Below, in pieces: positions 34,260 to 44,496 of a stretch of 64,000 nt of DNA (its first letter is position 1; each line of letters opens with the position of its first letter). A model generated the notes under the pieces. The model had not been told where the DNA came from, searched no databases, and saw only the letters and a program-made list of their open reading frames with translations. The stretch comes from Arthrobacter sp. B6 (GTDB lineage: Bacteria; Actinomycetota; Actinomycetes; Actinomycetales; Micrococcaceae). Both the position numbers and the translations under genes were made by a program. The stretch covers positions 821,065 to 885,064 of the forward strand of contig NZ_KV467168.1 of assembly GCF_001663775.1 (NCBI RefSeq), written 5' to 3'.

Positions 34260-36803
34260 CTAGCGCTGTACGGCACCAAAGCGCTCCGCGGCCAGGGCCA
34301 CGGCGGCTTCGCGGGCAGCCGATGCCTCGTCCGCAGTCAGCGTACGGTCCGTTGCCCGGAAACGCAGCCCGAAGGCCAGTGACTTCTTGCCTTCTTCGAT
34401 GCCCTTTCCGACGTAAACATCGAACAGCGCGACGTCCTCCAGCAGTTCACCGGCGCCCTCGCGGAGCGCCTCGAGGACGTGGTCCGCCGGAATGTCCCGC
34501 GGCACCACGAGGGCAACGTCCTGGGTGGCCACCGGGAACGTGGAGATGTGGCGGGCCACAATGACGTCGGCGGCCGCTTCAAACAGGGTGTCGGCGTTGA
34601 ACTCCAGCGCCACCGAACGGGCAGGCATGTCCTGCGCGGCAAGGAGCTTCGGGTGCAGCTCGCCGGCGTAACCCACTACCTCGCCGGTCCGCAGCGAAAG
34701 CTGCGCGGCCCGGCCCGGGTGGAACGCCTGGTGCGCACCCTGGCTGACCACGATCTCCACACCCAGGACGTCGCCGGCAAGCCGGGCGATGTCCAGCGCA
34801 TCCGACCAGTCCCACATGCGGGGCGTGTGGCCGGCGGCGGCCGGGGAATCATGGCCGGTCAGGACGGCGGCGACGTACAGCGGCTGGTCCGGCACGCCGT
34901 CGTACAGTGCATCGAGTACCTCGTCGGAGGGCTTGGCGCCCAGCGGCGGGATGGAGGCAGTTCCCGTGGTGCCGCCCGGCAGGAACACCAGCCCTGATTC
35001 AAAGATCGCCAGATCGCGGAAACCGCGGGAGTGGTTGCGCTTGGCCACCTCGATGAGCCCGGGGAGGATGGAGGTCCGCAGGTAGCCGTGTTCCTCGCTG
35101 ATGGGGTTGGCCAGCTTGACCGCGCTCCGGGCAGCGCCCTGCTCCGCCACGCCGAACGTGTCGTTGGCTGCCTTGGAGACAAACGGGTAGGCCAGGACTT
35201 CGGTCAGCCCGGCGTCCGCCAGGGCCTGGATGAGCCGACGGCGCTGCTGCTGCACGCGGGTCAGGCCACGTCCCGGAGGGGCTACCGGGAGGGTGGCGGG
35301 GATGTTGTCGTAACCCACCAGGCGGGCGATCTCCTCGGAGAGGTCCTCCTTGGTTTCGAGGTCGTTGCGCCAGCTGGGGGCCGTCACCGTCCAGCCGCCG
35401 TCGGCCTTTTCCACCACCGCGCCGAGATCCACCAGCGACGTGGTGATCTGCTCTTCGGTGAAATCGATGCCGATCCGCTGGGCGGCGAAGGCTGCGGGCA
35501 ACGCGATGGTCACCGCATCCGGTGCGGTCCCGACGTCGGTCCCGGCTTCGTCGGCGGCGCCGCCTGCCAGTTCCACCAGCAGGTCAACAACACGCTGGGC
35601 GGCGATGCCCGCAACCTGCCAGTCGACGCCGCGTTCGAACCGCTTGGAGGCCTCGGACGGCAGCTTGTGGCGGCGGCGGGAACGGGAAATGGACACTTCG
35701 TCGAAGTGCGCCGCTTCAACCAGGACGTTCGACGTCGAGTCGCTCACCTCGGTGGCGGCGCCGCCCATCACGCCGGCGATGCCGATCGCGCCGGAACCGT
35801 CGGTGATGAGGAGGTCCTCGACGTCGAGCGTGCGCTCCTTGTCGTCCAGGGTGGTGATCTTCTCCCCCGCCACGGCACGGCGGACCACGATGTCGCCGGA
35901 CAGCTTGTCCAGGTCGTAGCAGTGCGTGGGCTGGCCGAGCTCAAGCATGACGTAGTTGGAGATATCCACCGGCAGGGAGATCGACCGGATGCCGGCCAGG
36001 CGCAGGCGGGAGGTCATCCAGGGAGGGGTCGGCCTGGTGGCGTCAACGCCGCGCACGGTGCGGGCCACAAAGCGGTCGCAGCCGGGCTTGCCGTAGATGG
36101 GCGCGTCGTCGTTGAGCTTGACGCCGTAGCCGCCGGAGAGTTCGGCCGGCGCCTGGACCTTGGCGGCCGGGTCCGTGAAGGACGTTCCGGTGGCGTGGGC
36201 GTATTCACGGGCCACACCGCGGATGGAGAAGGCGTAGCCGCGGTCCGGGGTCACGTTGATCTCGGCTGCCTCGTCGTAGAGGCCCAGCAGGTCCATCGCG
36301 TCCGCGCCGATTTCGGGATCCAGTCCGATCCGGGACAGGACCAGGATGCCGTCGTGGTCCTCGCCGATGCCCAGTTCACGGACGGAAGCGATCATGCCGG
36401 CGGACAGGTGGCCGTAGGTTTTTCGGGCCGAGATGTGGAAATTGCCAGGCAGTACGGCGCCCGGCAGCGTGACCACCACCTTGTCGCCCTCCACGAAGTT
36501 GTGGGCGCCGCAGATGATGCCCTGCACGCCGGACGGATCGATGCCGTCCCCGGTCAGGGTCTGGGCCTGGCCCTCGGGGACCACCCGGACCTGGCACCAG
36601 TTGATGGTCTTGCCATTAGTCTGGGGTTCCTTGACGATGCTCAGGACCTGGCCCACCACAATCGGCCCCTGCAGGGCGTCCGTGGGGCGGTGGACTTCTT
36701 CTTCTTCAAAACCGACCTTGACCAGTTCGGCCATGACGTCTTCGGCCGTTGCTCCGGCCGGTACTGCTGCAAATTCACGCAGCCAGGAAAGTGGGATACG
36801 CAC
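34260..36803 (-). CDS. pheT: Phenylalanyl-tRNA synthetase beta subunit
   Basis: The 847-residue large subunit begins VRIPLSWLREFAAVPAG at a GTG 2 bases after pheS; the frame upstream is an extension into pheS. The tRNA-binding/OB domain region (VVGQVLSIVKEPQTNG, ICGAHNFVEGDKVVVTLPG), the B3/B4 editing part, the B5 domain and a C-terminal anticodon-binding domain (AFGLRFRATDRTLTADE) are all recognisable, so the protein is complete. GGAG about 10 bases before the start is the ribosome site. Confidence 0.97.
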   Translation of the reverse strand: MRIPLSWLREFAAVPAGATAEDVMAELVKVGFEEEEVHRPTDALQGPIVVGQVLSIVKEPQTNGKTINWCQVRVVPEGQAQTLTGDGIDPSGVQGIICGAHNFVEGDKVVVTLPGAVLPGNFHISARKTYGHLSAGMIASVRELGIGEDHDGILVLSRIGLDPEIGADAMDLLGLYDEAAEINVTPDRGYAFSIRGVAREYAHATGTSFTDPAAKVQAPAELSGGYGVKLNDDAPIYGKPGCDRFVARTVRGVDATRPTPPWMTSRLRLAGIRSISLPVDISNYVMLELGQPTHCYDLDKLSGDIVVRRAVAGEKITTLDDKERTLDVEDLLITDGSGAIGIAGVMGGAATEVSDSTSNVLVEAAHFDEVSISRSRRRHKLPSEASKRFERGVDWQVAGIAAQRVVDLLVELAGGAADEAGTDVGTAPDAVTIALPAAFAAQRIGIDFTEEQITTSLVDLGAVVEKADGGWTVTAPSWRNDLETKEDLSEEIARLVGYDNIPATLPVAPPGRGLTRVQQQRRRLIQALADAGLTEVLAYPFVSKAANDTFGVAEQGAARSAVKLANPISEEHGYLRTSILPGLIEVAKRNHSRGFRDLAIFESGLVFLPGGTTGTASIPPLGAKPSDEVLDALYDGVPDQPLYVAAVLTGHDSPAAAGHTPRMWDWSDALDIARLAGDVLGVEIVVSQGAHQAFHPGRAAQLSLRTGEVVGYAGELHPKLLAAQDMPARSVALEFNADTLFEAAADVIVARHISTFPVATQDVALVVPRDIPADHVLEALREGAGELLEDVALFDVYVGKGIEEGKKSLAFGLRFRATDRTLTADEASAAREAAVALAAERFGAVQR

Positions 36804-36805
36804 TG

Positions 36806-37867
<1,062 letters not shown>

Positions 37868-38092
37868 CTACTGTTCTTAGCTACGAGTCGGGGCTGACGT
37901 ATTTCCTCAATGACCAGGGCAGCCCCGCACGGTTTCCCGGCAGTGCATCCGTCACTGGCAGGCCACCTTGTGGATCCATGCGGGATGAATGCACTCAGTA
38001 ACCAGGTCAGGGCCGCTGAACATTACCGGTTGGAGTTCTGCCGGCGGCCACTGTCCTCCAGTCTAATTGAAGGCTCCGGCTACCATGGCCTC

Positions 38093-38575
38093 ATGACACA
38101 GCGGCAGCGCCGGGCATCAGCACGGCCGTTGACGCCGGGGCAGCGGGCACGGCAGCTCGCCAACCTGGCCAACGGCACCACCCTGCTGGGCCTGGCGCTT
38201 GCCCGGGCTGCGGGAACCGTGGTCAGCAGCGGCCCACGCGGTCTGGTCATAGCGGCCGGTTATCGCTGGCACCTGCCTCGCGCGGGCGCTTTCGCGATGG
38301 GGAATGTCATCGTCTGCCGCACCTCCGCTGAACAGCTCGCGTCCAACACGGCGCTCCTTGGCCATGAGGAGAAGCATTGCAGCCAATACGCCTGCTGCCT
38401 GGGGCTGCCCTTTCTTCCACTGTATTTTCTGGCCGCCGGATGGTCGCTGCTCCGGACCGGTGATCCGGCATCAGCGAACTTCTTCGAACGGCTTGCCGGG
38501 CTGGAAGCCGGCGGTTACGTTGACATCAGGATACCCAGGCCGGCTCCCCGCGACGCCGGTGGAATCGAGGTTTGA
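38093..38575 (+). CDS. Uncharacterised protein with HEXXH motif and hydrophobic helix
   Basis: This 160-residue protein is not one I can name. It has a basic N-terminus (QRQRRASARPLTPGQRARQ), a central beta-rich part and a HEEKH motif (residues 91-95) in LLGHEEKHCSQYACCLGL that could be a zinc site, followed by a hydrophobic helix (PFLPLYFLAAGWSLL) and FFERLAGLEAGGY. The conserved placement of the motif just before a membrane-like helix recalls small zincin-like proteins. The ATG at 38093 is chosen because the frame upstream to 37910 looks non-coding. The stop lies 2 bases before the start of the SIMPL gene, so they are probably one operon. Confidence 0.7.
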   Translation: MTQRQRRASARPLTPGQRARQLANLANGTTLLGLALARAAGTVVSSGPRGLVIAAGYRWHLPRAGAFAMGNVIVCRTSAEQLASNTALLGHEEKHCSQYACCLGLPFLPLYFLAAGWSLLRTGDPASANFFERLAGLEAGGYVDIRIPRPAPRDAGGIEV

Positions 38576-38577
38576 CC

Positions 38578-39219
38578 ATGGCAGCCGAGAACGCCAGGAC
38601 CATCACCGTGACGGGAACAGGCTCGGCCGAGGCTCCGCCTGACCTGCTGACTATTTCCGTGGGAGTCGAATGCCGGAGGGACAGCGTGGGCGCCGCTTAC
38701 GGTGATGCAGGAACAGCGTCCGGCGCTGTCTCCGCCGTGCTCAGGCAGCATGGCGTCGGCGACGCCGACATCCGGACATCCGGACTCAACGTCCGGCCGG
38801 AGCTCATCTGGCGCGACGGGGAGGGCCAGCGCGTAGCCGGGTACGTGGCGTCGAGCGTGCTTACCGTGCGCCTTCGTGACGTAGCCGCTGCCTCCCCAGT
38901 TGTTGCCGCAGTGGTCGGTGCCGGCGGCAACGATGTACGGCTTAATGGCCTGGAACTGGGATTCTCTGATGAGTCGGCGGTTGCGGCCCAAGCCCGGGCA
39001 GCAGCGTGGCAGGATGCCGTTGCCGCTGCGGAACAGTTTGCGTCCCTGGCGTCCGCCCGGCTTGGCGCAGTGCTGTCCGTTGCCGAGCATGCCGATGCGC
39101 CCGGGCCCGTTCCGCTGGCCCGGATCCAACGGGCCGCTGCCACCGAAGCCATCAGCGTGGAAGCAGGCCACGCGAGCGTTGGCACGAGCGTCACGGTCGT
39201 GTGGGAGCTGCAGGTCTGA
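38578..39219 (+). CDS. SIMPL (DUF541) domain protein
   Basis: The 213-residue protein starts ITVTGTGSAEAPPDLLTISV, the signature of the SIMPL family, and continues with IRTSGLNVRPELIW and GYVASSVLTVRLRD. There is no signal peptide, whereas many members are periplasmic or outer-membrane, so this one appears cytoplasmic. The function of the family is poorly defined. The ATG at 38578 follows the stop of the HEXXH gene at once; the in-frame TTG at 38572 is less likely. Confidence 0.85.
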   Translation: MAAENARTITVTGTGSAEAPPDLLTISVGVECRRDSVGAAYGDAGTASGAVSAVLRQHGVGDADIRTSGLNVRPELIWRDGEGQRVAGYVASSVLTVRLRDVAAASPVVAAVVGAGGNDVRLNGLELGFSDESAVAAQARAAAWQDAVAAAEQFASLASARLGAVLSVAEHADAPGPVPLARIQRAAATEAISVEAGHASVGTSVTVVWELQV

Positions 39220-39276
39220 TAGCGCGGCCGCCGCAGGCCCTAACTGGACGTGGCCGGCAGGACCGCGTGGCGGTCC

Positions 39277-39305
39277 TTGACTTAAGTTCGAACATATCTT
39301 CGAAT
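39277..39305 (+). promoter_or_regulatory. Candidate promoter with LexA (SOS) box before the radical SAM gene
   Basis: TCGAACATATCTTCGA (39288-39303) matches the actinobacterial SOS consensus TCGAAC-N4-GTTCGA at 11 of 12 fixed positions. TTGACT at 39277-39282 could be the -35 site, with a -10 site around 39300-39305 inside the end of the box, so bound LexA would block RNA polymerase. The start codon at 39312 is close to the expected transcription start. Confidence 0.7.
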
Positions 39306-39311
39306 AGAGGC

Positions 39312-40442
39312 ATGAGATGGGATGCACAAGCACTGATGCCGCCGCCCGCCGATGAGGCCGGAAGCGTCGCATCACCGGCACTGCTCCCCCTCGCCGGTTT
39401 GGTCCGTTCGGTCACCACTCCCGAGTTCGCCGGCATCACCTTCCATGAGGTCACTGCCAAATCGGTGCTCAACAAGGTGGTCGCCGGTTCACGGATGCCT
39501 TTTGAGTGGACGGTGAACCCCTACCGGGGCTGCAGCCATGCCTGCGTCTATTGTTTTGCGCGCAAGAGCCACACGTACCTGGATTTTAACGCCGGCCTCG
39601 ATTTCGACAGCCAGGTGGTGGTCAAGGTCAACGCCGCGGAAGTCCTCCGGAAAGAGCTGGCCAAGCCGTCCTGGGGCCACGATCAGGTAGCCCTCGGCAC
39701 CAACACCGACCCCTACCAGCGTGCAGAGGGCCGCTACCAGCTCATGCCGGGCATCATCACCGCACTGGCTGACTCTGGAACCCCGCTGTCCATCCTTACC
39801 AAGGGCACGCTGCTGGCACGGGACATTCCGCTCTTGAAACGGGCGGCTGCCCAGGTACCGGTGGGCGTGGGCATTTCCCTGGCCATGACGAACGAGGCAC
39901 TGTCCGAGGCTGTGGAGCCGGGCACCCCAGGCCCGAGGGCAAGGCTGAAGCTGGTCTCCCGCCTGCGCGACGCCGGACTCCCCTGCGGCGTCATGGCCAT
40001 GCCTATCCTGCCCTGGCTGTCCGACAGCGACGAAGCACTTGATTCCCTTTTCGCTTCCCTCGCCACTGCGGGAGCCACCGGAGTGACCGCCGGCGCCCTC
40101 TACCTGAAGCCAGGCACGCGGGAATGGTTCATGCAGTGGATCGCCAGGAACCACCCGGAGCTTGCGGGCAGGTACCGACGCCTCTACGGCACCGGGTCCT
40201 ATGCCTCCAAGGAGTACCGCACCTGGCTCGCGGCAAAAGTCAGCTACTTCAAGCAGCGCCATGGTTTCTCAAGCGGCCACGGTTTCAGCCACCGAGACCT
40301 GGAGGACGATGCCCGCACCGAGGAAGCGCAGTATCCGGCCGGAAGCATCCCGCCTGCCCGCAATTCGGGCACTCAGGTACGGCCGGCTGGGGATACCCAA
40401 CCGGCCTTATCCGGGCTGCAGCAGCAGCCCACCCTGTTCTAG
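39312..40442 (+). CDS. Rv2578c-type radical SAM protein
   Basis: The 376-residue protein has the radical SAM cluster motif CSHACVYC (Cys74, Cys78, Cys81) after NPYRGC, and downstream GTNTDPYQRAEGRYQL, typical of the SplB-like (spore photoproduct lyase-related) Rv2578c group. The chemistry is unknown; the relation to DNA photoproduct repair enzymes is suggestive. The ATG at 39312 is about 9 bases after a candidate LexA box and may be translated from a leaderless message. The C-terminal 60 residues after YFKQRHGFSSGHGFS are low complexity. I recall Rv2578c being listed in the mycobacterial LexA regulon, which would agree with the box. Confidence 0.88.
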   Translation: MRWDAQALMPPPADEAGSVASPALLPLAGLVRSVTTPEFAGITFHEVTAKSVLNKVVAGSRMPFEWTVNPYRGCSHACVYCFARKSHTYLDFNAGLDFDSQVVVKVNAAEVLRKELAKPSWGHDQVALGTNTDPYQRAEGRYQLMPGIITALADSGTPLSILTKGTLLARDIPLLKRAAAQVPVGVGISLAMTNEALSEAVEPGTPGPRARLKLVSRLRDAGLPCGVMAMPILPWLSDSDEALDSLFASLATAGATGVTAGALYLKPGTREWFMQWIARNHPELAGRYRRLYGTGSYASKEYRTWLAAKVSYFKQRHGFSSGHGFSHRDLEDDARTEEAQYPAGSIPPARNSGTQVRPAGDTQPALSGLQQQPTLF

Positions 40443-40522
40443 GGGGAGATTCCTGGCTGGCTGCGACGGCCGGGCCCGCGCACATCTCTGCCGGAAGTCC
40501 TGCCCTGGCAGGGTCGTGCGTT

Positions 40523-40981
40523 TTACAGTTCAGCTGGAGCGTTGGAACCCACGAGCGTGCCCAGGGATTCCAAGAGCGCCCGGACAATCGGGAAGTCAGC
40601 CGGGATCCACGGAAGACTGAGAGCTTCGTCACGTTTTGTGGTGCTGATCCACCGGAGCTGGTCGTGGTCTTCGAGCGGCAGGGGAACGCCGTCGGAAATC
40701 TCCGCCAGCCATACCCGCATGCTCGCCTTCTCGTTCAGCCGCCAGCCAGAGGCCGTCCCGGCAGGCAATTCCTGCCCCAGACGGACCCCGATCCCCAGCT
40801 CTTCCCTGAGTTCCCGGTGCAGCGCGGCCTCGCATTGCTCCCCCGGTTCCACCTTCCCGCCAGGGAACTCCCAGAGTCCGGCGAACTGCTCGGGAGCAGT
40901 CCGCCTGGCCACGAGCATGCGGGTGGGATCGGTCAACGAGTCTAGGATTGCGCCGCCAACTACCTGTATCCGTCCAGTCAC
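40523..40981 (-). CDS. Nudix hydrolase, MutT-like
   Basis: The 152-residue protein contains a full Nudix box, GKVEPGEQCEAALHRELREE followed by LGI, that binds divalent metal and cleaves nucleoside diphosphate linkages. The N-terminal VVGGAILDS and WEFPGGKVEPGE are typical of MutT (8-oxo-dGTP pyrophosphohydrolase) and its CTP/dCTP-related paralogues, so a nucleotide-pool cleaning role is likely but the substrate is open. The GTG start is preceded by TGGAG. It converges with the radical SAM gene, with 80 bases between the stops. Confidence 0.9.
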   Translation of the reverse strand: MTGRIQVVGGAILDSLTDPTRMLVARRTAPEQFAGLWEFPGGKVEPGEQCEAALHRELREELGIGVRLGQELPAGTASGWRLNEKASMRVWLAEISDGVPLPLEDHDQLRWISTTKRDEALSLPWIPADFPIVRALLESLGTLVGSNAPAEL

Positions 40982-41148
40982 GGCTCCAGTCTATGGGGGA
41001 CAATTGGGAAGGCGCCCTTTTGGTCCTGCGCCGACTTCCACTGGCGGCGTCGGAATATCCCCGCCGGCCACCGGGTTTGCCACGTCATCAGCAGCCCGTC
41101 AACCAGCCGCCGCGGCTGCGGCCAGGATCCCTTTCGAAAAGCAGGCAC

Positions 41149-42357
41149 ATGAGCAGCGTTGTCCAGTCACTCCCGACCCAAAAGACCCCGTCCCCCAGGA
41201 TCGCGCCCGCCATTGTTTCGCTGGCGATGGGCGGCTTTGGGATCGGCGTGACCGAGTTCACCATGATGGGCCTGCTCAAGGAAGTGGAAGTGGGCCTTGG
41301 CATCAGCACACCCGAGGCCGGACACCTCATTTCCGCGTACGCCCTCGGCGTGGTGGTCGGCGCGCCCTTGCTGGCCGCCGTCGGGGCCAAACTGCCCCGG
41401 AAACACCTGGCCCTTGGACTCATGCTCTTCTTCAGCATCGCCAACCTCGCCTCATTCCTTGCGCCGGACTACGGCATCATGCTGGTCTCCCGCTTTGCAG
41501 CCGGCCTGCCCCATGGCGCGTTCTTCGGTGTGGCGGCTGTCATCGCCGCGTCACTCGTGCCGCCCACCCGCCGGGGCTGGGCCATCTCCATGGTGATGGC
41601 CGGATTGACTGTTTCCAACGTAGTGGGGGTGCCGCTGGCCACGTGGGTAGGCCAAGTATTCGGATGGCGCCTGCTGTTTGTCCTGGTGGGAGCTATTGGC
41701 CTGCTGACCCTGGCGCTGCTCTGGAAGTTTGTCCCCTTCCAGGAAGCCCACCCCGATGCCAGCATCCGGCGCGAACTCGGGGCACTGAAGCGGCTCCAAG
41801 TCTGGCTCGCCATCCTGATCGGGATTGTCGGCTTCGGCGGCTTCTTCGCCACCTATACCTACATCGCGCACACAATGACCTTCGTGGCGGGCATCCCTTC
41901 GTCCCTGCTGCCCCTGGTGGTTGCCCTCTATGGCCTGGGCATGGTCGCCGGCAATATCGTGGGCGGGCGGATCGCGGACAGATCCGTACTGGGAACCATC
42001 TACCGGGTGCTCCCCGGCATCGCCGTTGCCCTGGTGGTCTACGCCGTCGCGGTCCAGTGGCCGTGGTCCGCGTTTGTCATGGTGTTTGTGGTGGGGGCGG
42101 CCGGGTCGATGCTGGTGCCGGCACTGCAGGCCCGCCTGCTGGATGCGTCCCCCGACGCGCCCTCACTCGCTTCCTCCCTCAACCACGCGGCGCTGAACGT
42201 GGCCAACGCACTGGGCGCCTTCCTGGGCGGCGTGGTGATCGCTTGGGGCTGGGGCTACGTGGCCCCTGCCCTGGTAGGTGCCGTCCTGGCCATCCTGGGC
42301 TTGGGCGTGGCCATCGTCAGCGGCGTACTGGAACGCAAAAAGCCGCTGATCGCCTGA
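41149..42357 (+). CDS. MFS transporter, DHA1/AraJ-like
   Basis: The 402-residue protein has twelve predicted membrane segments and the MFS loop 2-3 motif region (GAKLPRKHLALGLMLFF). GIGVTEFTMMGLLKEV near the N-terminus, with the TEF motif, is characteristic of the DHA1 drug/sugar efflux group that includes AraJ and SotB. The substrate is not known. The ATG at 41149 lies in the frame opened further upstream, which is not convincing as protein. It stands divergent from the Nudix gene with 167 bases between. Confidence 0.88.
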   Translation: MSSVVQSLPTQKTPSPRIAPAIVSLAMGGFGIGVTEFTMMGLLKEVEVGLGISTPEAGHLISAYALGVVVGAPLLAAVGAKLPRKHLALGLMLFFSIANLASFLAPDYGIMLVSRFAAGLPHGAFFGVAAVIAASLVPPTRRGWAISMVMAGLTVSNVVGVPLATWVGQVFGWRLLFVLVGAIGLLTLALLWKFVPFQEAHPDASIRRELGALKRLQVWLAILIGIVGFGGFFATYTYIAHTMTFVAGIPSSLLPLVVALYGLGMVAGNIVGGRIADRSVLGTIYRVLPGIAVALVVYAVAVQWPWSAFVMVFVVGAAGSMLVPALQARLLDASPDAPSLASSLNHAALNVANALGAFLGGVVIAWGWGYVAPALVGAVLAILGLGVAIVSGVLERKKPLIA

Positions 42358-42724
42358 TCCACTGGATCGAGCGGCCAGCGGGCTCTTGGTTGGCGTGGCC
42401 CTAAGGGGGCGCCATTAACGCGGCAGGACTCAGGCTTTCGCGTCCTGCTCGCCCGCGCTCCCAGCCGCAGCCTCCGCCGGCGCCCCGCGCCTCGTTTCTT
42501 CCGCCCGGCGGAGGTCCGGTTCCTGGTAACGACGCGGGCAAGTACGGGATCCGGACTGGAAAGACGAGCAGCCACGCTCGGCTCCGCCTGCGAATACGGT
42601 ACCTGCCGTAGCCTCGGACACGTGCCCCTGGCAGGCCGTAAGGCTACTGACAATAAGGGGGCTGTGTGTTAGCTTGATGCAATATCGGGAAGATTTCGTC
42701 CCGGTGAATAAATAAGGAGGAGAC
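42358..42724. other. Intergenic region with a candidate promoter for the GlsB-like gene
   Basis: These 367 bases hold no convincing gene on either strand. CTGACA at 42647-42652 and TAGCTT at 42670-42675 are 17 bases apart and oriented toward 42725, so they may drive the following gene; GGAGGAG at 42717-42723 is its ribosome site. The segment 42430-42600 is GC-rich without clear structure. Confidence 0.6.
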
Positions 42725-43000
42725 ATGGGTTTTCTTGCTTGGATTATTCTCGGCCTCATAGTGGGGGCCATTGTTAAGGCCGTTATGCCCGGCAGAGTGG
42801 GCGGCGGCTGGGTCACCAGCCTAATTCTTGGTGTGGTTGGTGCAATTGTGGGCGGCTACATCGGCAGCCTGCTCTTCGGCAGGGGCGACCTTGCATTCTT
42901 TGACCTCGGCACCTGGATCCTCGCCATCATTGGCGGCCTGGTGGTTGCCGGCGTCTACGGCGCAATCACGGGACGCAGCAAGAGCACTCGCGCACCCTGA
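42725..43000 (+). CDS. GlsB/YeaQ/YmgE-family stress membrane protein
   Basis: The 91-residue protein has three hydrophobic segments: residues 2-20 (FLAWIILGLIVGAIVKAV), 30-52 and 62-82, with conserved Gly-rich pattern GLIVGAIVKAVMPG and GGYIGSLLFG. This is the transglycosylase-associated/GlsB family, small membrane proteins often induced by stress, with unknown mechanism. A strong ribosome site (AAGGAGGAG) precedes the ATG. Confidence 0.92.
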   Translation: MGFLAWIILGLIVGAIVKAVMPGRVGGGWVTSLILGVVGAIVGGYIGSLLFGRGDLAFFDLGTWILAIIGGLVVAGVYGAITGRSKSTRAP

Positions 43001-43030
43001 TTCCCGTCCAACTATTTGAATTTCACAGCA

Positions 43031-43058
43031 AGGGCCCCGGATGATCAACCGGGGCCCT
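43031..43058. terminator. Bidirectional terminator between convergent genes
   Basis: A perfect 10-bp stem (43031-43040 with 43049-43058) of GGGCCCCGG type closes an 8-base loop. It lies 30 bases after the GlsB-like stop and 6 bases before the methyltransferase stop on the other strand, so it can serve both. Confidence 0.8.
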
Positions 43059-43063
43059 GCCAT

Positions 43064-43975
43064 TTAAGCCGAGATCGGCGGGCCGTCCTGCTGGGACCGG
43101 GCGCTGGCATAAAGACAGACGGTTGCCGCTGTCCCGAGGTTAAGGCTCTCGGCCGCCCCATAAACCGGCACGGCGACGCGGTGGTCGGCCAGGCCCAGTT
43201 CAGCCTCCGAAAGCCCCTGCGCTTCGTTTCCAAACAGCCAGGCCGTGGGGCCTTCAAGGGCATAGGCCGATTCGGTACCGGACGCGCCCAAACGGCGTGC
43301 GGCATTCTCGTCCTGGAGGACGTCCAGGTTGAGGCTGCCATGACCGTCCGCGGCCAGGAGCCCTATCCCCCGGGACCGGCAGGCTGCGGCAACGACGTCA
43401 ATATCGGCGCCCAGGACTACCGGCAGATGGAACAGCGAGCCGGCCGTCGACCGGACTGCCTTCGGGTTATAGATGTCCACGCTGGATCCGGTGAGCACCA
43501 CAGCGTCAGCGCCCGCGGCGTCTGCTGCCCGCAAAACCGTTCCCGCATTGCCGGGATCCCTGACCTGGCAGAGGACGGCGATAAGGCGGGGACCGGCGTC
43601 GAGCACTTCCTCCAGGGTGACATCCACGAAGCCGCAGACCGCGATAATGCCCTGCGGATTGACGGTGTCCGCCATGGCGGCCAGCACCTCATCGGTGGCC
43701 AGGCGCGCGGACGCCCCTTCAGCCAGCTCATCGAACTCCGGGTAACGGTCAAGGCAGGCCTCACTGGCAAAGACCTCGTGCACGACTCCCGGCGCACCAG
43801 CGGCCAGCCGCTGCTGGTGGAGCCTCAGGGCTTCGCGTACGGCCTGGGGTCCTTCGGCGAGGAACCGCCCCCGCTTTAAACGGGCCGGGCGCCCGGCAAG
43901 CCTTGCCACGTCCCTCACCCGATCAGCTCGGGGGTTGGAGAGTGGAAAGTCTTGCGGGCGCCCGGTTTCGTTCAT
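43064..43975 (-). CDS. TrmH/SpoU-family rRNA 2'-O-methyltransferase
   Basis: The 303-residue SPOUT enzyme carries the three SpoU motifs: QVRDPGNAGTVLRAADA, TAWLFGNEAQGLS and AESLNLGTAATVCLYA. The N-terminal part (RVRDVARLAGRPARLKRGRF) is the substrate-binding domain with an L30e-like fold (FLAEGPQAVREAL). It methylates RNA, probably 23S rRNA, as expected from position after infC-rpmI-rplT; the mycobacterial gene in this position is tsnR. The ATG at 43975 lies 56 bases after rplT, suggesting readthrough from the ribosomal operon. Confidence 0.92.
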   Translation of the reverse strand: MNETGRPQDFPLSNPRADRVRDVARLAGRPARLKRGRFLAEGPQAVREALRLHQQRLAAGAPGVVHEVFASEACLDRYPEFDELAEGASARLATDEVLAAMADTVNPQGIIAVCGFVDVTLEEVLDAGPRLIAVLCQVRDPGNAGTVLRAADAAGADAVVLTGSSVDIYNPKAVRSTAGSLFHLPVVLGADIDVVAAACRSRGIGLLAADGHGSLNLDVLQDENAARRLGASGTESAYALEGPTAWLFGNEAQGLSEAELGLADHRVAVPVYGAAESLNLGTAATVCLYASARSQQDGPPISA

Positions 43976-44031
43976 ATAAGAACCTTAGTTGCTGTTCAAG
44001 CAGGTTCCCGAACTACCCAGAACGGTAGTTA

Positions 44032-44496
44032 CTAGACAGCGGCCTCGTCAGCAGCAGGCTTCTTGGCGGCCTTTGCCTTGGGAGCCTTTGCAGCCTTGGC
44101 CTTGGGGGCTTCAGCCTGGACGGCCGGGGCGGACGTGTCTGCAGGCAGGGCGTCCTTGGCAATCTTCACCAGAGCGGCGAAAGCATTGGCGTCGGAGACA
44201 GCCAGCTCGGCCAGCATGCGGCGGTCAACCTCAACCTCAGCGGCCTTCAGGCCCTGGATCAGGCGGTTGTAGGTGAGGCCGTTGGCGCGGGATGCAGCGT
44301 TGATGCGCTGGATCCACAGGCGACGGAAGTCGCCCTTCTTCTTCTTACGGTCACCGTAGCTGTACACAAACGAGTGCAGCAGCTGCTCTTTGGCCTTGCG
44401 GTACAGGCGTGAGCGCTGCCCCCGGTAGCCCTTTGCGCGTTCGAGGATAACCCTGCGCTTCTTGTGGGCGTTTACCGCCCGCTTCACACGTGCCAC
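44032..44496 (-). CDS. rplT: 50S ribosomal protein L20, with C-terminal extension
   Basis: Residues 1-118 are a typical L20 ([39 protein letters not shown]). The remaining 36 residues are an Ala/Lys-rich tail ([19 protein letters not shown]) not found in most bacteria, where L20 has about 118 residues. L20 also regulates its own operon in many bacteria. The start is GTG. Confidence 0.97.
   Translation of the reverse strand: MARVKRAVNAHKKRRVILERAKGYRGQRSRLYRKAKEQLLHSFVYSYGDRKKKKGDFRRLWIQRINAASRANGLTYNRLIQGLKAAEVEVDRRMLAELAVSDANAFAALVKIAKDALPADTSAPAVQAEAPKAKAAKAPKAKAAKKPAADEAAV

Noticed and set aside
37868..38092. T-box or other riboswitch upstream of pheS
   Set aside because: No T-box core sequence or terminator/antiterminator pair was seen, and these are rare for pheS in actinobacteria.
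42430..42816. A 128-codon minus-strand frame before the GlsB-like gene
   Set aside because: It overlaps the promoter and start of the GlsB-like gene, has a biased Arg/Pro composition and no ribosome site.
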